From contig MCFL01000057.1 in the NCBI GenBank assembly GCA_002102555.1, forward strand, positions 1-64,000: 64,000 bases of DNA, written 5' to 3'. The stretch is from Catenaria anguillulae PL171. Its lineage: Eukaryota; Blastocladiomycota; Blastocladiomycetes; Blastocladiales; Catenariaceae. A program made the translations under genes and the position numbers. Each line of letters begins with the position of its first letter. Positions within the stretch are counted from its first letter, which is position 1. Below the pieces are notes generated by a model that saw nothing but the letters and a program-made list of their open reading frames with translations, did not search any database and was not told the DNA's origin. Below are positions 11,036-20,833 of this stretch, piece by piece.

Positions 11036-12660
11036 CCTGGGCATCAACAATCATGGGGTCAGTCATGGCAGGCGAGCAGACGGCGATTGATCTAGGGTGT
11101 AGGCGAGGTGCTCAACGTATTGCTTGGAGTTTTTGGAAGAATTACATTCATAGATTTGCCTTATAGTCGCTGCAACTGCCGCCTCCATAGCCGCACCATT
11201 GTCGCCCTTGGCCAGCGATTTGACCACCGACAAAAGCGATCCGATGAGCTGGTTTTGCTCTTGCATCTGCGCATCCACCCAGCGCTTGCTGCCCTTCAAA
11301 CCTTCCACCGTCGCTTACAATCTGCCAATAGTCGACTTGAGCTGCTCGTTCTCTTCCCTGAGTGCAGCATTCTCGGCCTCCAACTTGGCCACACGGCGAT
11401 CCTCCTCCTGTCCAGCGGCAACACGACCTGTCGACCCACCACCAGCTGTGGAAGCGTGTGATTGGCCGTTGACTACCTGCGCTCTGTCAGGGCTTGCGCC
11501 CTGCCTTTGTGCAGCTTGCTGTTTCTGCGCCTCTTGTCTCTGCTTCCACTCCTTCCTCGCTGCACACTGGGTTTGAATGTGGTCCGGTTCACCACATGAG
11601 AAACAGAGCTTGATACCAGCCAGGTAAACCTGGGCTCGCGCAACGTTGATGACGAGACGTCCTCCGTCCTGGAGCATGGCCTTGCAGACCTCCTTGTTTC
11701 CCGCCTGCCACAACACAATCAAGAATTCAGGGAGGCGGTTGTTGTCGACTGTGATGGCACGACTGCCGCCCAATCCGTCAAATTCAATGAAGGCGATCTG
11801 GTTGACCGCATCCTTGTGAACGACCACTTGTAGCGTCAAATCCTTGTCCTTTACCTTGGCTCTGAAGTCTTCAAGCGAGGCGTAGAGCGATGTGTACTGA
11901 CGGCGGAAAAACAGCGGCACATCATTGCCTGCCGCTTCCATGGCTGTCTTGGACGGGAATTGGACCTTTGTAAATTTAGATCCGAGGATATCAATAGAAC
12001 CTTCGACCTGCAGCTCGCCCCACTGTTTTGACAAAAACTCCCTCACCTCGCCCAGACTGGCGCCCCTGCTCAGCAGCCCAGCGAATCCTACAAACTGGCG
12101 CTTCTCGCCATCCACCTCATCCCATCCGTGCTTCTCAATACGCATCATGCCGAGGCCCTTGACTTCGATGGTGTCCGGCGGCATGACGGCGAGAGAGAAC
12201 GTAAACTTGACAAAGTCGCCAATCTGGCCAGGGCACTTCCTGAGGTCGTGGTATGGGATCCGCTGCATGTCCATGGCGTCGGCCAACATCTTCATGGCAA
12301 TCCCGGTGGCCCCATTGACTATCTTGTGCTTGGGGACTTTGACCAGGTACTTGTCATTTTCATTGTTGCCCAAGATGACTCGCCCGTTGTCTGGGCCTGG
12401 ACGGAGTGCTGGGCAGCGGATGGTGCGACGGGTGACAAGGGTGAAGCCGTCATCCGCAGCCTTGGGGGCTTTGGGCGCCGGCCCACCGTTGTCTCGCATC
12501 TCGGCGTCGATCAGTTCGGGCAGGGCGCGACCTGGGGCGGCCGGGCCGCCCATGGCGGGGGCTCGGCAAGCGTGGCCATGTTTGGCGGAATTCATTGGAA
12601 GGCTAGGTGTTGAGGACTTTGCTTGAGGTGCTTTACATAGATTTTGAGCTATTCCCCTTC
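11036..12660 (-). mobile_element. LINE copy G, minus strand: 5' leader, ORF1 and first codons of ORF2
   Basis: This is the 5' part of a non-LTR retrotransposon in the opposite orientation to its neighbours. It includes a short leader (12596-12660), ORF1 (11063-12595) and a start codon for ORF2 that overlaps the ORF1 stop. It breaks off at 11036, where the poly-A end of copy E begins, so nothing of the endonuclease or RT remains. It is the only ORF1 in the window. Confidence 0.8.
11063..12595 (-). CDS. LINE ORF1 (Gag-like, CCHC zinc knuckle, coiled coil), one in-frame stop
   Basis: The frame opens with ATG at 12595 (MNSAKHGHAC). It encodes a basic, globular ORF1 protein with the zinc knuckle CFSCGEPDHIQTQC (about residue 345) and then a Gln/Ala-rich linker. 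A short coiled coil (VAKLEAENAALREENEQL) and a C-terminal helical segment close it. A CCHC knuckle plus coiled coil is the usual ORF1 layout of Tad/Jockey/I-like LINEs and binds the element RNA. One TAA stop at 11315-11317 interrupts an otherwise continuous frame of about 510 codons, so the copy is nearly intact. The final TGA (11063-11065) overlaps an ATG (11064-11066) in the arrangement ATGA, which suggests coupled translation of ORF2. Confidence 0.82.
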
Positions 12661-13760
12661 TAGTCGGCCAACATGCCCGGTCCAGGTGCCATCCCCGGAT
12701 TGCGTACTCTTTGGCGCTGTTGACGACCAGCAGCACTGGTACAGATGCCTGGCGCTTTCCAATGTTCTCTGGACGTGCCGGCTGGATGTGCACGACGAAG
12801 TGGTGGAGCTGCTACGGCGCCGTAAGATGACAGCGCACTGTGGACTGGTAAAGACCCTTGTAGAGCGGCTCATGAGCACGGCCAAGATCAGAGCAACGGC
12901 GGCATGTGTGGTTGATGTGCATCTGTGGCAACAGTTCCTCGACCTTGCACCCATCCTCGCACAAGTTGTTGCAATTGCCTCCACGACCGTCCAGGCGGTG
13001 TTGTGGAAGGAGCGCTGCAAGCTAGTTGGACCAATTGAGCGGTGCACACCAGAGGGGTTACCGGCTCGACAACCCTGCCAATGCGCCCATTGCCAAGAGG
13101 AGTGCGTCTCAAGACCCCGGCGGTCGCCCATGGACTCTGCGCTTGTTGCCGCACATTACATCTACGAATGTCGCGCTGGTCGCTTGGCACTTCTTGGCTC
13201 CTTGGCCACCTTGCCAGTGCCCGTTTCTTTTGGCGAATGGCAGTTCCACGGCACTTTCCCAGGGCTCTCGGCTCACCGGTTTGGATTTGATCATTCACAG
13301 CAACGCTTTGCTGTACAGTCAGGTACACATTCCATTTTTGTCCACTCACTCTCTCCTTCAGCTGTCTCTGCGCTCGTGGCATAATCCTCCCTAGTCCTCT
13401 GATGCTTGCTGCTCATATGACGCAGTTCCCCCTCGTTTGTACTCGAACTTTCTTGGTTTATTTTTGCATATTGCTTATGTTGTGCAACTGTGATGTGGTT
13501 GAGTGTTGATTCTTGGATTTTGTTACTCCTCTTCTGTTTACATCCTCTTTTCGCTCTCCTTCTTACCCTTTCCTTTGACCCCATGGCCAAGTGCCCCTAC
13601 CACCAATTGCTTGCCATTTTCTCTGCTTGCTTTTGTCATCTGTTGAGTGTCTTGGATCCGTGACCTTCCTGCTCTTGTACCTTCTTTCAAGACTTCGGTG
13701 TTGGATTTCAGCTTCAATACATGTGGTAGTGATCCAAAAAAAAAAAAAAAAAAAAAAAAA
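12661..13760 (+). mobile_element. LINE copy F, 3' fragment (ORF2 C-terminus, 3' UTR, poly-A)
   Basis: Starts within the ORF2 zinc region (CVLFGAVDDQQHWYRC, about 12700-12750; the second Cys of the usual CxxC is Phe-Gly here, so it is altered). It stays open to the stop at 13382-13384 (tail VSALVA). The protein is closely similar to LINE copy B along its whole length. The 3' UTR of about 350 bp ends CAATACATGTGGTAGTGATCC plus A25 (13736-13760). No matching target duplication was found, so the left edge may be a truncation or a later rearrangement. Confidence 0.82.
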
Positions 13761-14140
13761 CAGAGCGGGGATGGGACACGACGTGGCCAGTACAGGTGGG
13801 TTTGGGCACGTGTCGGCAGATGGCCAGTGAGCGCCTTGAGGCGGAATGCCACAAGGGAGTCAAGCGCTAACAACGCACGCATAGCCATCATCTTCTGCCC
13901 ATTGCGCACAGCCTTGTTGAAGACAATCAGGTTGGGTTGGGGGACGAGCTGTCCAAGGTAGGCAAGGAGGTCTTCATGCACACGTCTGCATGATGCGACA
14001 GATTGCATGACCCAGCTGACAGTACACAGCCTCGTGGCCCACCTGCATGACCGCGCCAAGATTGATGGCCTGGAGAACGTCTGGCCTGAGCGAGCAAACG
14101 TCACGGGAAAGCGCGCCGCAACGCGCAAGGTCGTCAGCCA

Positions 14141-14142
<2 letters not shown>
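13761..14142 (-). mobile_element. LINE copy H fragment, minus strand (end of RNase H to zinc region)
   Basis: Read from 14142 downward, this short fragment encodes LADDLARCGALSRDVCSL, the end of an RNase H domain. The LTGHLPTRAQTHLYWPRRV block and the first Cys of the zinc motif (VPSPLC) follow. The codons stop exactly where the poly-A of copy F begins, so copy F or a rearrangement cut it. The other edge abuts a 44-bp poly-T run. Confidence 0.7.

Positions 14143-14186
<44 letters not shown>
14143..14186 (-). repeat. Poly-T run (poly-A of a minus-strand retroinsertion)
   Basis: Forty-four consecutive T. With the 24 bases that follow, it is bracketed by short direct repeats CAGCCAAG (about 14135-14142 and 14211-14218). 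This suggests a very short poly-A-tailed retroinsertion of about 25 bp plus tail on the minus strand. The tail is the longest homopolymer in the window and its true length may be uncertain. Confidence 0.5.
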
Positions 14187-14190
<4 letters not shown>

Positions 14191-14216
14191 ACAACCATCT
14201 TTGCATTTAGCAGCCA

Positions 14217-14290
14217 AGTGGTTTTGGCACAGTGGTAACACTCCCGCCTTGCAAGGCGAAGGTTGTGGGTTTGAATCCCACCCAAGTCGC
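14217..14290 (+). repeat. tRNA-like sequence (A and B boxes), probably a second SINE type
   Basis: Contains an A box TGGCACAGTGG (14225-14235) and a B box GGTTTGAATCC (14268-14278), spaced as in a tRNA gene, with a CTTGCAAG palindrome where the anticodon arm would be. I could not fold a full acceptor stem, so it is not a functional tRNA. The following 60 bp up to the next SINE (14352) may be its body. Confidence 0.5.
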
Positions 14291-14351
14291 TAGGTCCTCC
14301 CAAGACAAGCATCGCATGGCCCTCCTGTGGTCATGCCTATGTCAAAGCAGA

Positions 14352-14727
14352 GGGCTGTCGTGGCCCAGTGGTTAAGGCGCCGGGCGTCCACTGTGGAGGT
14401 CATGGGTTTGAACCCCACAGGCGGTGATTCTGGTATAGTGGTTCTATAGTCCTTGCCACTCGCTTGTGCGTGGATTTGGTTTGGTTGCCAAGCACAAGTT
14501 AAATTTCTGTTGTTGCGGGTCCAAGCCGCCAGGGTGGATCCCGCCCACTCAACACAAAAATCTGAGCCCTCTCTTGGCAAGCATCCTTGGTTCCACCCAT
14601 GTTCCTGGCTATGTCAAAGCACAAGATGATCAAGTTCATCCCCCAAGCTCCAAGTTTGTGTTGTGTGTTCTTGAAAGTGACTATCATATGTGTAATTGTC
14701 CTGAGGTTAAAACTTAAAAAAAAAAAA
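14352..14727 (+). mobile_element. tRNA-derived SINE, copy 2
   Basis: The same family as 8676-9050, here on the plus strand. The head GGGCTGTCGTGGCCCAGTGG (A box at 14361-14371) and B box GGTTTGAACCC (14405-14415) match the first copy. The body, with TATGTGTAATTGTCCTGAGG near its end, is nearly identical, and the tail is A12 (14716-14727). By eye the two copies differ at a small percentage of sites, with a few indels. No clear target duplication was found. The copies differ in the B box (TTCGAAC against TTTGAAC). Confidence 0.85.
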
Positions 14728-14817
14728 GTATCATTGTGAACCATCTTAATAAATCACCTGTCTGGTAAGGAGACGCTCAGCTCAAGGTTCGCTGTTATCA
14801 TTTCCCAAAGTGCAAGA

Positions 14818-14890
14818 TGCTGCCAGCAGGGGTCAAACCTGCCTCCCTACTAACAGCAGGGCATTGCTTAACAACTCGGCCACAAGCAGC
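14818..14890 (-). tRNA. tRNA-Asn(GTT)-like sequence, degenerate, possibly a pseudogene
   Basis: A 73-nt cloverleaf can be drawn on the minus strand. It has acceptor GCTGCTT pairing with TGGCAGC (six of seven pairs, counting one G-T) and a D arm GGCCGAGTTGTTAAGC. The anticodon stem CCCTG/TAGGG carries loop CTGTTAG (anticodon GTT) and the T arm is GCAGG-TTTGACC-CCTGC. The D arm resembles eukaryotic tRNA-Asn but lacks one G of the conserved GG in the D loop, and the last acceptor pair is T-T. In a stretch full of tRNA-derived repeats it may be a pseudogene or a SINE head. Confidence 0.45.
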
Positions 14891-15039
14891 CTACACTTGA
14901 ACCCATGTTATGTGGTACCAAAAAATATTACAAGCACCTTTGTATTCTTGAGGCTACAACTTCAGATACACAAGCATACACAAAAGTCTTGACCAGCAAT
15001 GTCAATGTGGCCAACAAAAAATCCTTACATAAGGGTTCA

Positions 15040-18000
15040 CTATAACACCAGTTGAATAAGTGACCTTGTGAGTGGATCATTGAACAATACAAAGTTATTG
15101 TCCTTGTTGCACTTTCCAAGCAGGATGGCAATGTCTGGGTGAGATTGGGCAAAAACTTGCTGAAATGCCATGAGTAAAATATCCTTCATAAGACCAACAG
15201 ATTGTTGGCAGTTGAATGAGTTGTCCAGGCCACATGGAATGCTGGAAGCGAGCTTATTGATGACGCCTGGGAGCAACTTGTGAGATAAATGCGAGATACA
15301 AACACAGAAATCATCTGTGAAAACCTACCAATTATCATGTGAGCATGAACATTTCCACGATACCACTGAAAGTACTTGAGTGAAATGGACATTCGAACAG
15401 CAACATATGTGCAAATTGCTGCATGATCAATCAAGTAAATGAGTGATTCTGAGGCAATAAAGAAAAATGCTGGAAGACGCACAGGCAAAATTTCTGTGTA
15501 TGATGCCAATGGGCAGGTAACTTGAGTCCAACACCAAGGTGTGCAAGTGTTTAGAAAGCATTCTACAAATGTGGTGGTGAGTTCATGTGCACATTGCGCA
15601 AGCACTAAATAGACAAGCAAAAAAAAATCACTTAAGAGCCACACCTTCTCATGCCAAAAAGCATCCTCGATGGCTGTGCATTCTGGAAATGATGTGATGG
15701 CTCCATAACTGACAGATCTGGTGAGTAATGAATGGAAAGATGTTTTGCAGAGGATCTGAGAAAATGATACCATTCCTGGGCTTCAGGTCCAATGACAGAG
15801 ATAATGCCACTCTTGTGCTTAAAAATCGAAGCCCACACCAGGGTATCTCTGTGGGAGTGGAAAGCCAGTATGGTGAGATTCCCAGTTTGTTGAGTACAGT
15901 TCAGGGCAAAACAAACCTTGACTGTATATCATCATGTCATTGTGAATATTTGCAAGAGGTTTGCCCTTCAAATTGATGTCCACCTGGTGCAGACAACTTT
16001 GCAAAAGGAGATGGAACTGGTTCAAGGCAAGTGGTTCAGTGGAAATAAAAAGCCTGTGAAGATACCTGTTAGCCCATCACACCAAAGAAGGAAAAATCAT
16101 ACAAAACAAAAAAAAGCGCAAATAAATCATACCAGTCATCTACCCATCTTACAATGGTCTGTAGTAAATGTCAGTTAAAGAAATCAATGATGATGAAAAG
16201 AAGGGATCCATGGCATACATGGTTGAAATGTTGCAACTGATCCGATATTGTGTTTTGGATTCCAGAAAAGAAGAGATCACAGAGGAGGGGTGATAGAGCA
16301 AACCCCTGTGGGAGACCAAATGGGCCATATCGCGTCTTGTCAACATTGATGGAAATGGATGACAGATGTGCAAGAATGGAGGAAACAATAATGTGTGGCT
16401 GAATTATACGCAAGCGCTTAAATGTGGCTTTTTTGCGTTTCATTACAGCACGATCTCAGCAAAGCAAATTAACAACCATAAAGCATTTTAGTTCACAAGT
16501 CAAAATCATAAGCAGAAGACAAGGGCCACAAATCCACGAACCCAAAGGCACAGTTGTGTAATGTTTGAATCTGCGAGAGTCTGCTGAGCCTGACTGTGCA
16601 GGAACTTCGTACTCATACAATGCAATTTCCTATTCAGAAAAGACTTCAGTCAATGTGCAGTGAATCCCAAGAGCGAATAAGTCAACAGACATGGACGAAG
16701 TGCTTTGCGAGCAGAGCAGATATGTGCTGCGGCTGTAAGGAATCAAATGCAGTCATAACATCACATGCAAGGAAGCACATGTGCCTGATCACTCAAGTGA
16801 TCAGTACTTAACACCGAAAGGGAGCTGTGGATCTCAAATCCTCACGTAAGAAAGAGCACACCGATTCTGATTGAGGCGCAAAAAGGAGCGCAGTGGACGA
16901 AAGACCGTATCCCATTTGCTCCAGCTTACCGAATCCTTTGCCTGCAATCAAGTCACTCTCATTCAGTAAAACCCTGCTACAAAGGCGAAAGAGAAACGTA
17001 CACGGAGTAGCGCCTTCAATGCGGCAACGGGCAGCGGTGCCACTCGATTGAAATCACGGCGTCGCGTGATCAGACGCGAGCCTATGTCCTTTGGCATGAT
17101 GCGATGGGTGAAGGATGGGTCGGTGGAGCTCAGCCGGTCCATGTACGGCGAGAGTGGCGTCCAATGTGCAAGGCGATTGCGTATTTGTGATTGTGCGAAT
17201 GACAGCCAAACGTGATGAGGGTGGTATAGGAGTGTACCGGATTGTTGTGAATCCGTAACGAAAAAGCATGTCTGTTTGGCGAAGTGGCGATTTCATCAAC
17301 CAAAGCAATGCGCATGCAAGGCAAGCTCCATGACGCAGTAGAAATGGCATACCCTGATGAGCTCAGTAATGAAAGAGCGCAGATAAAAGGCGAGAAAATC
17401 AACAAGCCCGTGTAAGCGATTCTCGCGCTGGTTTTGGTTTGAAACGGGGCCATCACCAAGCCATTTCAAATCACGGATCCGAAATGACTGGGCATACTCT
17501 GCAACATTGAGCGACTCGAACTTGCGCAACCGTACGTATGATAACACAATGCGGCGGACGATTTCGCAATTGTGCCCACTGCCCCAAAAACGCTCGCGGT
17601 GAAAAACCAGAAAGGTTGCCCACAAGAGAAAGCTTGCGACGCGGAAGTTGGGAGCTGATTGCACCTGCCCCTTGACAGTCCTGCCGCGGCAGCAGTGTCG
17701 GAATAACGACCGTTTGAGTTGACGCTGCAAGCGGGAGAAATTGCATTTGGCCTGCTCCCAAATGGGGATGAAGTGTGATTTGAGTTGCTTCGGTCCACGG
17801 CGGCTGTGCATAAGCTTGGGAAAAACGGATGCGAGAGCGTCCATGTCGCTGCCCGCACCGAAAACCGACGCTTGGGTTCCAGCAGCGGTTCTGAGTTGAT
17901 ACACAATACGGTGGTTTGGACCAAGTCGAGGTCTGGAATACAGGCACAGAGCTTTCGCAACTTGGTGGACACAGGCGCTGTTATGGAACGGCTTGGTTGG

Positions 18001-18267
18001 TTGGATCGGTACAACGGGTTGAGCGAGCTGGGGGTTGGGCAGTAATTGCGTGATTGATGGATTCATTTTGAGGATACCATGGCATGAGCTATTGAAACAT
18101 TGCATGATGTGTGACCAGTCGCTCCAGATTGCGGTCAAGGAAGATAAATACGCTAAGGAATACATGTGCATCGGCCAGAAACATTGAGGTGCTGAACGAA
18201 AATTCCAAGCGCCGGACAGCACACATCCAGCCGAGAACATGGGTAATATCATGCGGCAACTGCACAA
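15040..18267 (-). CDS. TERT: Telomerase reverse transcriptase, many short introns
   Basis: This is the catalytic subunit that extends chromosome ends from an RNA template. On the minus strand the RNA-binding domain shows the QFP-like block RERFWGSGHN (about 17600), the CP-like block IRDLKWLGDGP (about 17470) and the T-motif helix FLAFYLRSFITELIR (17354-17400). After an intron the T motif continues as TCFFVTDSQQSGTLLYHPHH (from 17271), followed by motif 1 RIMPKDIGSRLI (about 17080). Motif A is ACDVMTAFDSL (about 16750). Motif B' is YGPFGLPQGFALSPLLCDLF (about 16290-16345). Motif C is VRWVDDW, on a 26-nt exon (16133-16158) spliced to LFISTEPLALNQF (from 16053). Motif E is IPWCGLRFLSTRVAL (from 15848). 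The C-terminal extension runs to the stop at 15040-15042. All three catalytic Asp are present. I could not phase the junction before motif A, and the start codon and any TEN domain are uncertain. Confidence 0.93.
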
Positions 18268-18505
18268 GCTCCAAATCCGTTCCCATTAACATCATTGGGC
18301 AAGGCAAAAGACATCACAAATGATGACGGCCATATTATAATTGAAGTGTACACAAGGAAAGAGCACAACAACACAGGAAGACAAAAAACGCGTGACCGAG
18401 ACTGGCCACGGCACAGTGGGTTCTCGGAAAAGGACACGACCAACTACAAACCAAGCAAACATCACAGCGACAACGAAAAAAAAAGGAGAATGGCAAGATC
18501 GAGAC

Positions 18506-20392
18506 TTATGGCTGCTTGCCCTTTTTGCGCTTCTTGAGAAGAACCGATGGACTCGATGCATCTGCCATGCCGTTGCCTGTCCCACTTCCGGGATAATCAC
18601 CATGTTCAACACATACTGCTGCACTGGAGAACGACCGGCTGGCTCCTGCCTGCATGTCTTCGCTGTGAATGCTGTCTACACCCGACGGAAACACATCCTC
18701 ATCGACAGTCCTGCGCTTGCGACCATGAACGGAAACGTTCACATGATGGCCGTCAAACGCGCCGGGGAGCATTGATTGGGCTCCGTCGGTGCCGGTTATG
18801 GTGGAGACAGGAGACGTTAAGGACATGCTTGCCAGACCCAGGGTTGGCGAGTTCGGGGTACCGTCGGCTTGAGCGAGACGGTTTGCGAGGTGGCGGGCGG
18901 ACGACGCGGCTGCAGGGGAAGCCAACGCGTGTTGGGCGTGTTGCGGCACAAGAGTGTTGACAAATGGCACGCGCCCCAAGGTCCCGACCCACTGTTCAGC
19001 CGTGGACAGCGACTGCTCAAACAAACCTCGAATAGACGTCAGAATGTCGTCTGCATCGCTGGCGAATGCGAGCACTCGCTCCGCTTCCACAGAATCCGAT
19101 CCACGTCCCTCGGTGGCTGCCTGAAGGTCGGCCCACCGACTTGGGAGTGACAAGATGAACATGCGAACGCGGGAGCGAGCTTCACCACGAAGAAAACTGC
19201 CAGCATAGCGCCCGACGACATCCACAACGCGGCGAAGGGTGTCGGCTATGTCGCGCTTGATTGCGACGAGGGACGGAAATGTCAAACTCTGAGAGTTGAG
19301 GTCAAACAGCGTGACGGCGCGATCAGAGACGAGGGACGCAAGCCACGACCGAATGCTCTCCATGTGGTGGTTGAGTTGATTGGCAGCATACTGAGATACA
19401 CACGGTAGAAGGGAAGGTTGGCGTCAGTGGAAAGAAGAAAAAGCTGGATGGCGGCGCATCTGGAAGCGATGACTAGGATGCGAACGCACCTGGAGCCATT
19501 CGAGGCAGTAGCGCAAACTCTTCATGCTTTCTTCAGACAAGACGGCAGCACCAGCACCGGCAGCAGCGACGGCTCCAGCAGTTACTTGCTGCCAGCGCGA
19601 GCGATACCTCGGCGGTTCAGGCTCCATGCTGGTTGGCCGAGAAGAGGAGCCAGGGACGGGCGACTGTGAGTGGGCCCCCAGCAAAGATACGTGCGAGCGA
19701 GATGCCGTCTCCGATCTGGTATATGTCGAGTCGAAGCGGGATGAATGGGGAGGTGGTGGCAAGGTCTCGTCAAGCTCGGGAAGTCGCGGGAGCGGACCAG
19801 GCTGAGTGCTCAGTGAAGGCGAGAAGGCAGGGCCACCGCTGGACGAAGTGAATCGGTCCAATTGGCGGCACGCAAAATCGTCGACTTCGAGAACAACAGG
19901 GTTGTGCTGGAGGTACTTTGACAACGGCCTCAGGTTACTCTCGAGGACAGAGGCCGAGTACTGGACAACCTTTGAGCTGGACTTGGTCGATTCGTAAAGC
20001 GAGGAGATGGAGCGGATGCCAGTTTCAACAATTGGCAAAGACGACACACGGTTCAAGAACTGAGGCTGGGGCTGGGATTGCGGAGACATGGCCGAGTCCG
20101 AGTAGGAAGCCATGTCCAGATGAGAATCCGAGTACGTTTCGACAGGGCGATCAACGTCCATTGAGTCACCGCTGGCAAAAACGACAGGCGGGTTGGGGGA
20201 CATGACCAATGTCGAAGTGGCGGATTGTGAGGGCTGGGATAATGGAGCGGGCGGTACGGGAATGGTGTCGTCGCCGGAGCCGGAACGAGAGCTGGCGACA
20301 GAGGCATGTTGGGAGAGCTGGTGCTGCTGCTGCGACAGGGCGGCTGACCGAAGGCCTTGGAGGGCCTCAGCGGCGACAAGCATGTCGTCCAT
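18506..20392 (-). CDS. OPI1: Opi1-family transcriptional regulator
   Basis: Two exons (20392-19490 and 19390-18506; intron 99 bp, GTGCGT...CTCAG) encode 595 residues. In yeast, Opi1 represses phospholipid-synthesis genes and senses phosphatidic acid at the ER. Family blocks visible are NRVSSLPIVETGIRSISSLY (about residue 115), DDFACRQLDRF (about 180) and SLRYCLEWLQ|YAANQLNHHMESIRSWL spanning the intron. IKRDIADTLRRVVDVVGRYAG and ILSLPSRWADLQ (about 345-395) follow. The N-terminus is Ser/Gln/Pro-rich, and the extreme C-terminus LLKKRKKGKQP could be a nuclear signal. The start is chosen at MDDML because GCAACCATGG is a good context and upstream sequence looks untranslated. It diverges from the Rho GEF gene across a 440-bp gap. 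Confidence 0.88.
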
Positions 20393-20833
20393 GGTTGCGG
20401 GATGGGGCGGGGCGGGGCGGTGGGGGGAAGTGAGGTTGCGCTTGGTCGGCCGTTGGCGTTGGCGGGCAGAACGTAGAGTTGTAGAGTTGTTTCGAGTTGT
20501 TTTCGATGAGTATGTAGGTATGTATGTAAGCGAGTGATGATGGAATGCATATGATACAAGCTGGGTCGCTGCCATTTGTTCGTCAGAAATCACACTGACC
20601 CTCGTCTTTCAAGTCAAACACCACCGTTCAGGTACTTATGTATCCCAAACCAAGCCGTGGATCGGCAGGAATGCATGCATTTGAAAGGCGTGAAAAAAGG
20701 TTGAACCAGCGTGGACGCGTGGACGCGCTGAGTCTCCAGCTTCCCATTCACCAAGTGTTCCCATCGTTCTACATAGCTATTTATCTGTCGGACGATAGCA
20801 AAGAAGACCGCATACGGAGCAACGCTCCGGAAA
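20393..20833. promoter_or_regulatory. Divergent intergenic region between opi1-like and Rho GEF genes
   Basis: About 440 bp between two divergent starts, holding GC-rich tracts (about 20400-20470) and no supported gene. It must contain both promoters. I see no clear TATA box, and no inositol-response element could be assigned. Confidence 0.4.

Noticed and set aside
14930-16443. First reading of the GLPQG...LSPLL motif as an AT-rich LINE reverse transcriptase
   Set aside because: Flanking exons give the TERT-specific T motif, motif 1, motif E (PWCG) and C-terminal extension in the right order and on one strand. A LINE would not have short introns between these motifs.
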